DNA of 64,000 bases, taken from the NCBI RefSeq assembly GCF_038396675.1, contig NC_088933.1, forward strand, positions 14,362,001 to 14,426,000, in the 5' to 3' direction. Below the pieces are notes generated by a model. That model saw only the letters and a program-made list of their open reading frames with translations, ran no database searches and had not been told where the DNA came from. The DNA is from Hydra vulgaris. Lineage: Eukaryota > Cnidaria > Hydrozoa > Anthoathecata > Hydridae. Positions 23,303 through 35,900 of this stretch are shown piece after piece. Position 1 is the first letter of the stretch; each line of letters begins with the position of its first letter. The position numbers were made by a program, and so were the translations under genes.

Positions 23303-24028
23303 TCAAAAAGATTTTAGTAAAACATACCTGGGATCCTCTTTCTTTTTCTTAACTTTAAGTAGGGCTGGATATTCGAGGTACCCGCTTACTATTGACTTGT
23401 TTTCTATTAGGCGACGACGTTCTTTCATGGCCTCATTGCGGCGTCGAGTTAGTGATGGTGAATACATTTGTTCAACCCGTATATTGTTTTTGGACATAAA
23501 AAAGATATTTTTTGTATGTTCACTATCAGCCCATTTATGAAATTTAACAAAAATGTGGCTTGACTTAGTGCTGTTTTCGTTAACTCTTCCTCGATGACAG
23601 CGTTCGATCATGTCATGGGCATTTTTCGGGTCTATGTTAGCCGCTTTTGCGATGGTATCTGCAATAGTTAGTTTGGTATCAGACCAGGATTCCTTGGATT
23701 TGTTTGTGTTAATAGGAATGTTTTTAAAAATCAGTGTCTTTCTCAAATTTCTGTTTACTTGGTCATCTAATGCCGCACTAAGCTTAATAATGTCTTCCGA
23801 AAATGTTTTATTATCTGAGGTCAGATTGAGCAGTTGCTGTCGTATTTCATTAATATCATCAGTATTTTTTTGTACTGTAGATTTAATATTAGTGTATGCA
23901 ATTTTTAGTTCAGCTATATCGCTTGTTATTTTAGAAAGACTTGTGTTTATTGCTTGTAGGATTTCTTTTTTTTGTGCATCTAATAGTGCTTTAATGTTTT
24001 TCATCGATATTTCTTGATTATTTGACAT
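23303..24028 (-). CDS. ORF1: coiled-coil RNA-binding protein of the LINE
   Basis: A clean frame of 241 residues starting MSNNQEISMKNIKALLDAQK. Residues 10-90 have heptad-like spacing of Leu/Ile (QQLLNLTSDNKTFSEDIIKL), a coiled coil for oligomerisation. Residues 95-220 resemble the RRM-plus-C-terminal module of L1-like ORF1 proteins: NRNLRKTLIFKNIPI, MIERCHRGRV, IFVKFHKWADSE and the basic tail RRRNEAMKERRRLIENK. Such proteins coat the element RNA and chaperone nucleic acids. It lies 549 bp upstream of ORF2 on the same strand and shows no disruption. Confidence 0.85.
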   Translation of the reverse strand: MSNNQEISMKNIKALLDAQKKEILQAINTSLSKITSDIAELKIAYTNIKSTVQKNTDDINEIRQQLLNLTSDNKTFSEDIIKLSAALDDQVNRNLRKTLIFKNIPINTNKSKESWSDTKLTIADTIAKAANIDPKNAHDMIERCHRGRVNENSTKSSHIFVKFHKWADSEHTKNIFFMSKNNIRVEQMYSPSLTRRRNEAMKERRRLIENKSIVSGYLEYPALLKVKKKKEDPRYVLLKSF

Positions 24029-24170
24029 TGTGAATTTTAATTTTTATTTAGATAGATTGATTAATTGACTTCGATTCACTTTTTTTTATTTTTATTTCAT
24101 AGCGGTAATATATTGGAAAGATTTATTTGGATATTATTTGACACGTGGCTTTAGCTGGTTTTAAAAATTT

Positions 24171-24889
24171 ACGCCATCTTACCTCTACTATGCCGGTACA
24201 CGAGGATGTAATGGCTTTGTTGTTAGAATTTGCTGAATACTCAATTACATTAAAAAAAAAAATCATAACTGAAATTTCTTGTACTAGTTAACAACGGTAA
24301 TGGAGCATACCCGTTTCAAAAAAAACGAAAAAAAAAAAATTAGAAATTAAAGAAAAAAGTCGACAAAAAAATTGAGTTTGTCTAAGTTGTGCTACCCCTT
24401 TATACTTACAAATACATAACTATAAAAATGAAAATTTTCGCAATTTCGTAGTTACCGCTCACATTTCGGATTGGCCCCAAATAAAGATCGGGTTTCGTAA
24501 TTTGAAATTCGGGAATTCATTTTCATAATATAGTTTCGAATTCCGAAAACTTCTCTGCAAATTCCAAAATTAAAATTGATTTTTTCGTGCTCTCTCCAAC
24601 TTTTAAATTGTGTTTTCGTTGCTGTACATATAAATATTCTACATCAAAATTCTATAGGAAGACATATAGAAAATAATGCTAAATGACAGTTATTTTGCAT
24701 TATACAAGTAGACATATAGAAAACATTACTATATTGCAGTTAACGGTTTTATGTCTTCATTTCATATCGATATGTAATAATTTTTACATTTCGTATAACT
24801 TCGTGCTTGTTGTTTAACAAAATAAATTATTATTGATAGTACATCCTAAAATGTTTTGAAAAGTAAGTTATTTGGAATACACAAAGCAA
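24171..24889. other. Junction between the LINE 5' end and an old hAT copy
   Basis: Nothing codes here. A stretch at 24430-24600 repeats TTTCG and GAATTCGG-like words. It may hold the left end of the old hAT element whose coding remains begin near 24890. Confidence 0.35.
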
Positions 24890-26300
24890 TGAAAAAATCA
24901 AAATTCTGTTTAAATTAATTTTTTGAGAGGATCAAAAAAAAACCCAGCAAAATGTAGGATATGTTATGAAATAATAAAAACCGCTGGCTCAACGACATTT
25001 CCGCAACACACAATATTAATGTATAAAACGGGATGTCGTGCAAGATGATGTTCCAGAAAGCAGAGCATCAAAAAATATGATTATAAATTATTTAGGAAGC
25101 AAAAAAAGATGAACCACTTTCTGCTATCCTGTTACGAATGTGTGCTTAGGATTATATGCCATTCAAAGTTTTTCGTAAGTCAATCGATTTAAGAAATTTA
25201 TTTTTGGCTGGAGGCACTCGAAATTATATGTAACCAAAATCACCTAACTCAATTTGCAAAATAGTTTTAAAATACGCACAAAAAATAAGGGCTAAAATAA
25301 TGTAAAATTTGATTAATTTCAAAGGAGATGGAACACGATTTTACTTAACTCTAGATGAATGGACGTATTTAACGTATTTTGTGAATGTCGATGGCAAGAA
25401 ACAATATTAAAATTCAGGTTTAGTACCTGTTGAAGGCAGTTTCCCTGCAGAGAAAAGCATTACGGCTCTGAAAACCACATTGCAAGACAACCATCTAAGT
25501 ATCGATAAAGGTATTACGTCTATAACAACTGATGGGGCAGCTGTGATGCGAAAAATTGGACGGCTTTTACCATGTAATCAGCAGTTGTGCTCCGCACATG
25601 CGATACATTTAGCTGTAATTGATGTTCTGTATAATTATTTGCATACAGCTGAATTGGTGGCTCACATTTATGCAGAAAATGTTAGTGTAGAAAATGAAGG
25701 AAGTGACTTCGAAGAATCGGATGAGGAACACGTTGAAGATAAAATTGTTGGCTTGATTAAACAAACTTATAATGAAGCTAGGCATGTTGAGACTGAAGAA
25801 TTTGGATTTAGTTTTCTTATTAAAAAAGTTCGTTTGATTGTAAAGAAATTTTGTTTTTCGAGAAATCGAGTTCTTCAAGTATAGGTAAAACAAGAATTCG
25901 GAAAACAATTGAAACTTTTTATAAACACTAGAACTAGATGGAATAGCTTTGTCGAAATGCTTGAAAGATTTAACAAACTAAACAGCTGTGTTAGAAAAGA
26001 ATTGATTGACATTGCATCTGATTTCGTTATTCTAAATGCTGAAGTTTTGTCGATTAAAAACATTATCCCGGCACCTCTCCCAGTGAAACTCACTATAGAA
26101 CCCCTTTGTCGAGAAGATGCAAATCTGCTGATGCGACATTTTCTTTTATGTTTGAGAATTTCAGATCTGATGAACTTTCATTAAAATTGGAGAACAAATT
26201 AGAAGACCGAATAAGCCAAAGATATGTCTAAAACTCTTTAGACTGTTGATTTTTTTCAATGGTCTTTTCACTAGACCATTGAAAAAAATCAACAGCCAAA
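24890..26300 (+). pseudogene. Old hAT transposase, 5' part (split by an insertion)
   Basis: The + strand gives, in drifting frames: a BED-like zinc finger remnant (KNPAKCRICYEIIKTAG with a downstream His region), FKGDGTRFYLTLDEWTYL at about 25320, an open frame 25480-25884 with SITTDGAAVMRKIGRLLPCN and QLCSAHAIHLAVIDVLY (the hAT second Asp and the Cys-x2-His pair), then TRTRWNSFVEMLERFNKLNS at about 25930. This is the hAT order. Stops and frame changes show it is inactive. At 26301-26308 the host sequence GTTATTGA is duplicated by the insertion of a second hAT element; the reading resumes at 28782. Confidence 0.8.
26243..26295. repeat. Perfect 23-bp inverted repeat (hairpin)
   Basis: CTGTTGATTTTTTTCAATGG... 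at 26243-26265 and its exact complement at 26273-26295 enclose a 7-base loop. A second small hairpin, GTCTAAA/TTTAGAC (26226-26243), abuts it. It lies in the old hAT coding remains, just 5 bases before the 8-bp target site of the younger hAT insertion. Confidence 0.9.
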
Positions 26301-26308
26301 GTTATTGA

Positions 26309-28773
26309 TAGGGCTACCATATAAAATTTTGGAAAAATCAGGACATCATGTCTTTTTTAACCTGTCAAATCAGGACAAATATAAATAAGCAGAAAGTCTA
26401 AATCAGGACAAAAGCTCGTCACACTAAAAGTGAAAATGACAAAAAATACAACATTAAAAACCAGCTTTATTTTACATTTTTGTAATGACTACAAGAATTA
26501 TTTCTTTTCTTTGCTTTTAAACCAGTCATATTTTTCACTAGAGTATACTTTTTTCAGGAACAACTGGTCATTTTTTATCTTTTCATAGAACTGTGAGCAA
26601 TTGAAATCAATATTTAACTTACAAAAAAGCAAACTTTTCACAGTAGAAACTAGCAAAGAACCTCTTTCAGGAGACCAAATATTGTTCATCATTGAAAACA
26701 CCCTTTCCACAGCAGCTGAAGTTCCAGGAAGACTGAAAATGTATTCCAACACCAGTGAAAAATTTGCTACTGAAATGCCCTTTTCTCCAAAATGTTTCAT
26801 CATCAGGACCCATTTTTCTTCACAACTCATATCATCAGATTTCCAAGTTTCAGAATTAGTTGACAAGTATGCCTTGACCAAAACAACTTCATCAAATAGT
26901 TCATCAGTATTTATTGCTGTACGTCCAATTTTTCGGTTAATTCTTTCTGGAGCTTCTTCCAACTATGGAAATGTTATTCCACTGTTTTGAATCCACATGA
27001 ACTTTTCAGCATCAGCAAAGCTATCTTTCCAAAGGTCAATATAAGAAAGACATCTCTCGTAAAAACCAGTAAATTCTTTTTTGACAGGAATTTCGTCAAT
27101 AATTCCGTCTTCAAATAGTTTTGCAAGTATCTTTTTAGCTTCCAGTGGAATAAACTTATTCTCAAGTCTCTCCTTCAGATTATTCTGCAATACTTTTATC
27201 TCATTAACAATATCACATGCACTTGCTCTTGTTTTTTCAATTCTCAGAATTGTTTTGTTGAATGTCTGAAGCTGACCATGAACAAACCAAAGATACATTT
27301 CACCACGTTCATCGCTTAAGAACTTACTTATTATCACTGCAGATTGCTCTTGAGAACAGAAGAAAGATTTTAGTCCCGCAAAGATTTCCAAAATTCTCTG
27401 AATTGCGGGTAGTAAAGAAAGGAATCTTGTGCTTCCATGCTGCAAAACTCTCTTGTAGTGAACATCAGCAAACTCGCAGAATTCTTGCAGTTGAGTAAGT
27501 CTGACAGTGTAGATGTGAAAATATTTGTAAATTTTCACCACAAGAGCTTCAAGATCAATTGGTAAAACATCGACAGTTGTTTGAATGCAGTTGTAAACTA
27601 TGTGAGCTCCACAGCCAATCCCAACAATCTCTCGACCAAGAAACTTTTTCAATCGACTGTAAACATTGTTTTGTCCTCGTCTTTTCACTCCACCAAAGTT
27701 TGTGTTGCAGTTGTCACCACAGAATCTAATCACTTTCCTTGATAAATCATGGCTATTGATGGCAGATTGCAGAGCATTGCACAAAATTTCTGATGTTTCA
27801 CCAGGTACATTTCGAAATTCCAGTAATTTAACTTTTACTCCTTGATCAGGCACAAAATATCTAACAAGGACAGGAAAAAGTTTCAGTTCATTTCGGTTAG
27901 ATGTATCAGTTGCAATGGTAATAAAAATAGCTTTCTTCAACTCCTCCTTAATTTCTTCAGAAATCATTGGTAGAATAACATTGAGAATAATAGCCTCACA
28001 TTTTGTTCTTGCAAGTCCAAACTTTGGTTCAAAAAGTTTTGAAATTAATTTGGTTGAGCAATCAGCAGTTTTGAAGCTCAAATCATGAATTGCAGTGTGA
28101 AAAGCAAAAGTAGCTTCCTTTGATGCCAGAACTAGATCTTTATCACTTAAACTATCAGTCTTGAAGAACGATGTTATTGATGCAGAACTTGCTTATGCTT
28201 TCAAAGCATTTTTGTGTCTCTCCGTTGTTAAATGCTTGGTGATGTCTGTCCTTCCGCCATTTGCAACAGAAAATTTAGTCAAACAATCTCCGCATCTAAC
28301 TTTTTCACCACTTTCATAAACTTTCTTCAGAAAAGGAAATTCATTCTTCAGAGTTTTATTAAAATGGCACTTTCTTTTCGACATTTTGACTTTAATAAGG
28401 GATTTTTTTTTACTTTAAGTTAAAGTAAAAGTTTAACACTAAAAAACCCTCTGTCACGAAGTAGAAACTTCGTAAAAGTGGAAAGTACCAAACCAGCAAA
28501 AACAAAAGTAAAGTACTGCCTTATCATGTCTGCTACCACTGCCATTTCTGCCAGCACTGCCTAAAATTGCAAGAAAATAGTAAAAATTGAATGGAGAAGT
28601 TAGAGTTGCCAAGTCAACATTTTTCTCTTTGCTTTATTTTTTAGTTTTTGTCAAAATGATATTTTTTTCTTTTTTGTTATGGTTTTTTAATATCAGGACA
28701 TTTTGACACCTAATCAAGACAGACCCTTCAAATCAGGACAGTCCTGATGAAAATCAGGACTATGGTAGCCCTA
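26309..28773 (-). mobile_element. Younger hAT element nested in an older hAT
   Basis: The element begins TAGGGCTACCAT and ends ATGGTAGCCCTA. It is flanked by a perfect 8-bp direct repeat, GTTATTGA (26301-26308 and 28774-28781), the hallmark target duplication of hAT transposons. Subterminal repeats of the words AATCAGGACA and CAGGACTATGG are present at both ends. The 2465-bp element carries its transposase on the minus strand, opposite to the host hAT. Removing the element and one copy of the 8-mer rejoins the old hAT frame. Confidence 0.97.
26498..28384 (-). pseudogene. hAT transposase with two in-frame stops
   Basis: A single continuous frame of 628 codons is interrupted only by TAA at 28193-28195 and TAG at 26963-26965. 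It starts MSKRKCHFNKTLKNEF and has a zinc finger of BED type (VRCGDCLTKF with HLTTERHKN). The nuclease core carries ITIATDTSNRNELKLF (first Asp), VIRFCGDNCNTNFGGVK (second Asp), VGIGCGAHIVYNCIQ (Cys/Ala-x-His) and, after a long helical insertion, the dimerisation region LEYIFSLPGTSAAVERVFSM with the catalytic Glu. It ends FKSKEKK. The excision-insertion enzyme would be complete but for the two nonsense codons, so inactivation looks recent. Read-through or sequence error is an alternative. Confidence 0.92.
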
Positions 28774-28781
28774 GTTATTGA

Positions 28782-29095
28782 AGACTTTGAACAAAGAATA
28801 ATATTTAACAACACGGGAACTTTCTCAGGCGAGCAGTCAGAATCTGACGATGTAGTAGAAGTAATGTTAGAAGAACAAACTAAGCCCGTTAATGCAAAAA
28901 TTGGAGAACAAGTCAATTGAATTTATCGTCCAATATACCGTCCAGCTCAACTCTACAAATAATAATTCGGAGCCTAATTTCAAATATTAAATCCGAATTA
29001 AAATTCTATGAAGAGAATGGTATTCGTGGAAAAAAAGACTCGGACACGCAGCTTTAAGTTAACTCTGTTTCCTCAAGGCATATTTTAGGCAAATT
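28782..29095 (+). pseudogene. Old hAT transposase, 3' part
   Basis: Continues the relic from 26300 after the nested element. It reads DFEQRIIFNNTGTFSGEQSE, then an acidic stretch with VVEVMLEEQTKP, then KSELKFYEENGIRGKK near 29000 and VNSVSSRHILG. The last part corresponds to the start of the hAT C-terminal dimerisation domain. The remainder, including the final Glu block, is lost. Confidence 0.7.
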
Positions 29096-29750
29096 AAACA
29101 ATAATTTTATTTTTTTTTTATTATTAAATGATGTACCAAATTAGAAAATTTCTGTACTTATTGAATTTTAAATTTCATTTTTATTTTTTTATCTTAAATA
29201 AGTTATTTGTATTATTTGGTTAGACATAAAAATAATTAATTTCGAATTCTAATTTTTTTGTTTTTGTCAAAATTTGCATTCGCTAGCCACAAGCCGTTGT
29301 ACGCACGTTATGTTTTGTTTTATGTTTGTATTTAGTATAAAATTGGCTTCCTCATATTTCTTAATATTCACCAAATGGTTTTGCGATTGCAATTAAATTT
29401 TTTTGCGACTTTCATAGCAAATGTAATAAGACTTTCTACTTTGGAGTTACTAATATGAGATATTTTACCAAAAATAATTATTAAATGATATGTCGATTAG
29501 TGAATGATAGCTATTTTTATCACGTGGTCTTGACATGCTCTGATATTGGGGTGATTGAATCAAAAAAAAAAAAAAAAAAAAATCTCCTAGCAAATTATTT
29601 TTGTTAATACAAAAAAAATTTTTAAAACTCAGACGCTATTTTTTGGAAAAAAATTTTTTTTTATATTTTATCAACAAATAAATTAAAGTTTAATTATTAA
29701 TTATTTTTAATATTATATTATATATTATATTATATTATATTATATTATAT

Positions 29751-29815
<65 letters not shown>

Positions 29816-29994
29816 TATATATAATTCTACACTCTACGCAAGAGTTTTAAATAAAGTTTTTTAACTTATAAAATACATATAAAAACAAAAATAAAACAAA
29901 TAAAAATAAAAAGATGTTACGGCTTTAGAAGAAGTAAAAAAAAACCAATATAATTTTAAACTTGTAAGTAAAATTTATAATTTTAAGAAATTAG
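29096..29994. other. AT-rich DNA with poly-A and (TATAT)n/(AT)n tracts
   Basis: Poly-A at 29563-29581 and a microsatellite at about 29710-29825 (ATTAT units, then AT units). The last 170 bases before 29995 are the likely 3' UTR of CZIB, read on the minus strand. Confidence 0.6.
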
Positions 29995-32900
29995 CTATGC
30001 TTTTATAAACCGGGATTCGATTTCATAAACGCCAACACTTTGGCCAGCTTTTTCATCAAAATCACACCAATCTCCCTATAAATAAAAATATAAGATATCT
30101 TAAGTTTCCACCCTAGCTAACTCTAATTATAAAAAAATGAAAATTAAAAAAAAATTGTTCATAAATATAATAAAAATGTTCTAATAAAATTAACATTTAT
30201 TACTAATAACATACAAAATAATGTTAGCTTGAAAGATCGGCTTTCTTTAAAAGAATTCTTTTTTTAAAAGACTCTCAGCTACTTCAATCTCATTTTATTT
30301 ATCTCAGACAACTAGGATAAATTGCACCTTAAAATTAACAAACAATCTTATGTATATAAACATATACAGAAAAATCTTGTAAATCGGACTATGAATTAAT
30401 CGAACTTAAACTTCAAGTCGGACAGATTTTCAATTCCACTTGAATTCTCTCTACCAACTTAGTATCAAACCATCCGCTTAAGTTGTACCCTGAGGTTCCC
30501 ATCAGCAGAAAACTTCGCTTAATAAAGGTTTATGTAATCCAATTTGCATAAATGAGCATAATATGCAATTATAAAAATTCGAACTTTCAAAAAATAAGAT
30601 TTACTTCATGCAATGCTATTGCATCATGACATTGTACCGCATAAGAGCAAATTAAAACCCTAAAACAAAAATCTGCTTATGCTAAGGTTAAGATAATACC
30701 TATGAAATAGCGACTACTTGAAAGTAAACAACTTAGCCGATAATAGTCTCGTTACGACTTCTATACATTTTGATTATAATGAAAATGAGTTTGATTTATT
30801 TCATATAGCTTCCATCAAAAATTATGCATTCGAAAGGTAAAAAATGTAAATGAGACAAGTGAAAATAAATGAGACAAGAATTGATTAGGCTGACTAGGCT
30901 AACTGCAGCTAACAAGCGTGCAAAAAAAGTTGTAAGTTGTTGAGAAATCAAACAAACCTTACTGCTTTTAAGGAATTAGATAATTAGCACTGCATGCTAA
31001 AATCAATCACACTCTGATTTCTTCTTTTAAATAAAACTTCCTGCTTGTATATCATGGATCAAGGAGCCACTCGATCTTTAAACTGTAATTACCACACTCA
31101 TTTAACTAACTAAATAAATGACGCTATTGACAACGAAAAACAAGGTTATTTAATCTTTATACTTAAAGCTATAAAAATGTTTACTCTTTCTTTAAATAAA
31201 GCTTCAGAAACCACTACTATTATATGCTTTAGCACAGCAAGCACAGCAAAGCACGATGACCGTAAAGAGTATATTTGGATTTTAATTTCATCTACAGCAA
31301 CCAATAATAATACCAATACTAGAATGTATGTCCATCAAAATTAATTCTCAATAAAAAATAGACAAAATAACTTACGCAAAACTATTGTTATAAAAAGATA
31401 TAGTCTGAAACCACGATAAAAAGCGGTTTTCTGTTTTCTGACTTTTAAAACTTTTTTATCTATAATTTTAGAAAGTATCCGCACCCGATTTTTAATAAAC
31501 CAATTTTATAGACATCTAAGCTACAAACCAATTACAAAAATAAAGCGTGGGGAAGCGTGGGTGACTACTAAAAATAATGGTAAACTTTAAGATTTTTTAT
31601 TTTCTAGCTCATTTTGTAGTTTAATTAATTATTAGTAAACAAAACCATAATTAAAAATATGAATTTGTTCCAAAATCTCCATAACATGATGCTTTCAAAA
31701 ATGTATAACACTTTATACTTATTCATAAAAAGTTTTATAGAAAATAACTTTTAAAGTGATGAAGCAAATGAGTTTCAATTGTAGATTTACAAAAATATGA
31801 AACAGTTGGGCTTCAAATATTACCTTTTTACATAAGATTTGCTGAAATCTCTACGTTATAGTAAAGATTAACTATTAAATAAAATTAAAATATAATTTCT
31901 GCAGTGAAATTGAAATTTGAGCAAAAAACACTTGTGGTACGTTTTTGGAGTACTATTTTCCACTGTGCGCCGCCAGCATTTTTTGGTCTTTGAGATAGCT
32001 AACTTCCAGACATGGAGCAAACTCCAAACATTTATACGCTTATACTTATGTCAAATAAGGATGCTTTGAAAAAAATTGCGATGAATGGAGCTTGGAAACA
32101 AAAAAGCCCTAAAATTTTGCCCTTTCCCTGCCCCAAACGTGAGAGCAACAAGTTAATGAAATATTTTTTGTACTATTTTCAACTAGACTTATATTCATTG
32201 ATAAATTTTAAATTTCATAATAAAATATTTTAGTGTTCAAAAATTATGTTTAAAAGTTTAAACCCCCTCAATTTGAGGGGGTTGCAAATTTTTTATTTCA
32301 TAATTTTTATTTCATAATACATTTTTTATTTCATAATTTTTAAACGCTGAGAGATAATACTATGAAACTTAAAATTTATTGGTGAATATGAGTCTAGTTG
32401 AAAATAGTACAAAAAATATTTCATCAACTTGTTGCTCTCACATTTGGGGCAAGGAGGGGGCAAATTTTTTTGGGTGTTTTTGTTCCCAAGTTCCAATCAT
32501 CGCAATTTTTTGCAAAGCATCCTAATTTGACAGAAGTATAACATACAAAATGTTTGGAGTTTGCTCCATGTCTGGAAGTAAGCTCTCTCAAAGACCAAAA
32601 AATGCTGGTAGTACCTTTGTATGGCAGTATAAATTTTATACTTGGGAATTACACCCTACCCCCTGAAAAAGTATAAAGGCTGCACTCTTAATCTTAAAAC
32701 ATTTTGAACACCATCCTAGTTATATTTTTTTTTGTTATTTATTCTTTATTCGACTTTATTAATTTGAACCTTTGGAAAAAAAAATTCTTGAAAACGTTTT
32801 GTGAAAAGTAAAAATTACTTAATTATATATTTCTTAGATATTTTAAATTTTGTGAAACATCACAGTGAACAATAAGTTTGGAACTTAAAATTTTCAAAAT

Positions 32901-35900
32901 GTATATATATTTACACATCTATGCTTACCTCTGTTAAATCAACATTAAATTTGGTAGAGGTTTCTGCTCCTTTGGCCACCCATCCAGTCTAAAAATTGAA
33001 AGAAAAAAAAATTAATAAAAAAAAAAATACTTTGAAGTTTATATCAACTAAAATCCTGACAGTTTTAAAAACTTAATATTTTTAGGATAGAAACCTGCCA
33101 TATCTCATGCCATAAAGAGTATTTTTGTGAAGAAATACTCATTACAAGAAAACAATTCCAATGTAATTTTATGACTGAATAGCTCATAGCAGTTAATTAT
33201 AAGTTAACTATATGTTTGAAATTTTGAAGTGTATAAGTTAGAATTTTTGTACTGAAATGCAAAAAAAATAAATAAATTGTGAAAACAAATCAAACAATAT
33301 GATAACAATAGTTTTTTTTTCAAAACAACAGTTTTCAACGAAACTAAAAAAATCGTGTGCATGATCATGATTTGCAAATAATTATGTATAATGCAAATCA
33401 TGAACAGTCATGATTTGCATTAACGCAAATCATGAACAGTCATGATTTGCATTATACATAATGCAGTATTATGATGTGCATAGTGCAATAGTAACATAGT
33501 ACAGCAGGCCCGTAGGAACAAAAATTATATTGGGGGGGGGGGGGGGAAATGCAGTACTACCCCGAAATAGTTTTAAGGACCTTTTTTTTTAAGTCATTTT
33601 CTTTAAAATTATTTATTTGAAAAATTATTGGGGGGAGGGGGCGGGGCAAATGGCCCTGCTGCCCCCACCGGTTGCTACGGGCCTGGTACAGTAGTAACAA
33701 AGTGCAGTAGTAACACAGTGCAGTAGTAACACAGTGTAGTAGAACCATGAAAGTGTCTTGTGAAGTTACTATTTCACGTATCAGGTAATAGTGTCAAGAA
33801 ATGTTAAGTGTGTAATAGTGATATTTAATTATTATAATTGAATTAAACTATAGGAAATACAAATTAAAATGTCTATATTTTACCCTTGCAGAAAACTCAT
33901 TCGGTTCCATGCCTCTGCAGTCAAATTGGACAATCGTTTTGAAAGCATTGCTATCCTCAAGCTACATACAAAATATATTTTAAATTATGTTGTAAAATAA
34001 AAATTTATGATCTAAAATATAACAGCATGTTTAAAGTGCACAACTGTTACAGATATTTTTACGTTAAATTTTATCAATATTAAATACTTTTGTAGTTTTA
34101 ATAATCTTTACTATATGATGAAATTAATTTATTTTCTGATTTAATTTAATAGAATAAAAAATTTAATCAATCAAGTAAAAATTTAATCAAATCAAGTAAA
34201 AGCAAACCGGACACGATTCCCAAAAAGCTAAATAACTTTTTTTAATATTGAGAATTAGTAGGATTTTTTTTCCTGGAATATAGTTGTCTATTAAAACAAC
34301 TATGCAGTGTAAAAAAAAAAAAAAAAATTAATTTCAAGTTTCTATGGAAAATAAGATTTTATTTTCCATAGAAACAATTTTTCGAAAAGCATAATGATAT
34401 ATTGTTTTGAGAGACAAGATTTACAAAGCCACGAACTGCAACTTGATTTTTCACAAGTTTTCTATAAAAATTGCATCTCTGGCTTTTCATTTTTGAAAAA
34501 CTTTGGGCACTTTTTGTTCTTTTTTTTGGCTTTCTTGGCAGGAATTTCTACTTCTGCTGCTGCAATTTCAAAATAAGTTTGTTTTAATAGCTTTGCATCT
34601 TCTTCTTCTCTTAACTTGTTTAACCATACTTCTTCTGTAAAAGCTTGACCAACCACTGTTCTTGCATTTCTGACTTTCTTTGCAAGATGCTTGTAAGCGT
34701 TTTGGAAGTGAAATTGCTTCAAGAGAGCTTTTTCAAAACTGATGTTTACACTTCTTGAGAAGTTAAATTTAAAGTTGAAATTGAAGTTGGAGTTGTAGGC
34801 AGAATTAAGGTTTGCGCTTGTTGAGCAGTTTGAGGCATAGAACTTAGGCTGCGTGGTGATGTTGTAACTGCTGATGATGTTATTAAGGTGTTATTAAAAG
34901 TTCAACAAATTTGTAATTTTGATTTGTCAATGTTTTCTTGATTTAATTGAAAGAGCCTAGTGTTTTCAAAACCAGTAATAACTTGAGTATGAGCTGCAGA
35001 ATGTGAGATGAATAGGCGGGAATGCAAATTAGTGTTATATTGTTTTCTTTACACTTAAAGGCTACACTTAGTGACATGTGTGTGCTGTGGCCATCCAAAA
35101 GTAAAATATGTTGACCACCATTTTGAATGTGAGGAATAAACATTTCATCGAGCCACTGCAAAAATTGATGACTTTCCATCCAACCAGATGGTGATGTTGT
35201 GTAAAGTGTATTTGGTAGGCCTTCCTTTAATCCAATCATCATAGAGTCGGTTCTTTAATTTGTAAACAACAAAAGGTGGTAGAAGGAATCCGTCATCATT
35301 AACACAATTAAGAACAGTGTAGTTTATTTTTACATTATTTTCAGTTAATACTAGTAACTCTTTGCACCTCTTCTGGTAATTACTTTCGCATCGCCTTTAT
35401 CACCATTGAAACCAGTTTCACCACAATTCCACAATGCATTGCTTTATTAAAACCTATTTTTGCTAAATCAAAATGTTTTTTCAAAACATTAAAATAACAG
35501 GCAATAATTTCTGGTGTGCTTGAATCTGCTATTAAAGTTGCAATGTTTGTAGTTGTTCTTTTGCTTAGTTCTGAGTGCCATCGACTCATAAATTCTTTGT
35601 ACCATTTGCGACCAGGCATTCCATTTTTAAACAAACATGTTTCATTATTTTCAGTTAAATAGTCTCTCACTAAAGTTTGAACTTGATCTAATTGTCTACC
35701 AAAGTGCCAATAGCCAAGCATCTAATGAAGGTGAACCAAGGTTAACTCAATAAAAGGGCTCAATTTTGTTGCATAGCTACTACCAACTACTAAAGTCTTA
35801 TTTGATTTTCGGTCGGAAAATGTTGAACTTGGTATGCGGTAGAATTGAGCTGTGCCTCTTAAGCTCAACTAGCCATTTTCAATCTTATTCAATGTGATTT

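Larger units (their letters stand above)
19125..24170 (-). mobile_element. Near-complete CR1/L2-like non-LTR retrotransposon
   Basis: Two uninterrupted ORFs lie in the right order on the minus strand. ORF1 (24028-23303) is an RNA-binding protein and ORF2 (22753-19436) a PHD-endonuclease-reverse transcriptase, with a 549-bp A-rich spacer between them. The outer limits are approximate: a probable 5' UTR begins near 24170 and a (GTT)n run near 19125 may be the tail. Both ORFs are intact with all key motifs, so this is the youngest and possibly still competent LINE in the window. The other LINE relics are riddled with stops. Confidence 0.8.

Noticed and set aside
23610-24017. 135-codon + strand ORF
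   Set aside because: Antisense shadow of LINE ORF1, which has the coiled-coil and RNA-binding features.
32012-32233. 73-codon + strand ORF
   Set aside because: Lies in the left arm of the foldback element and has no recognisable content.
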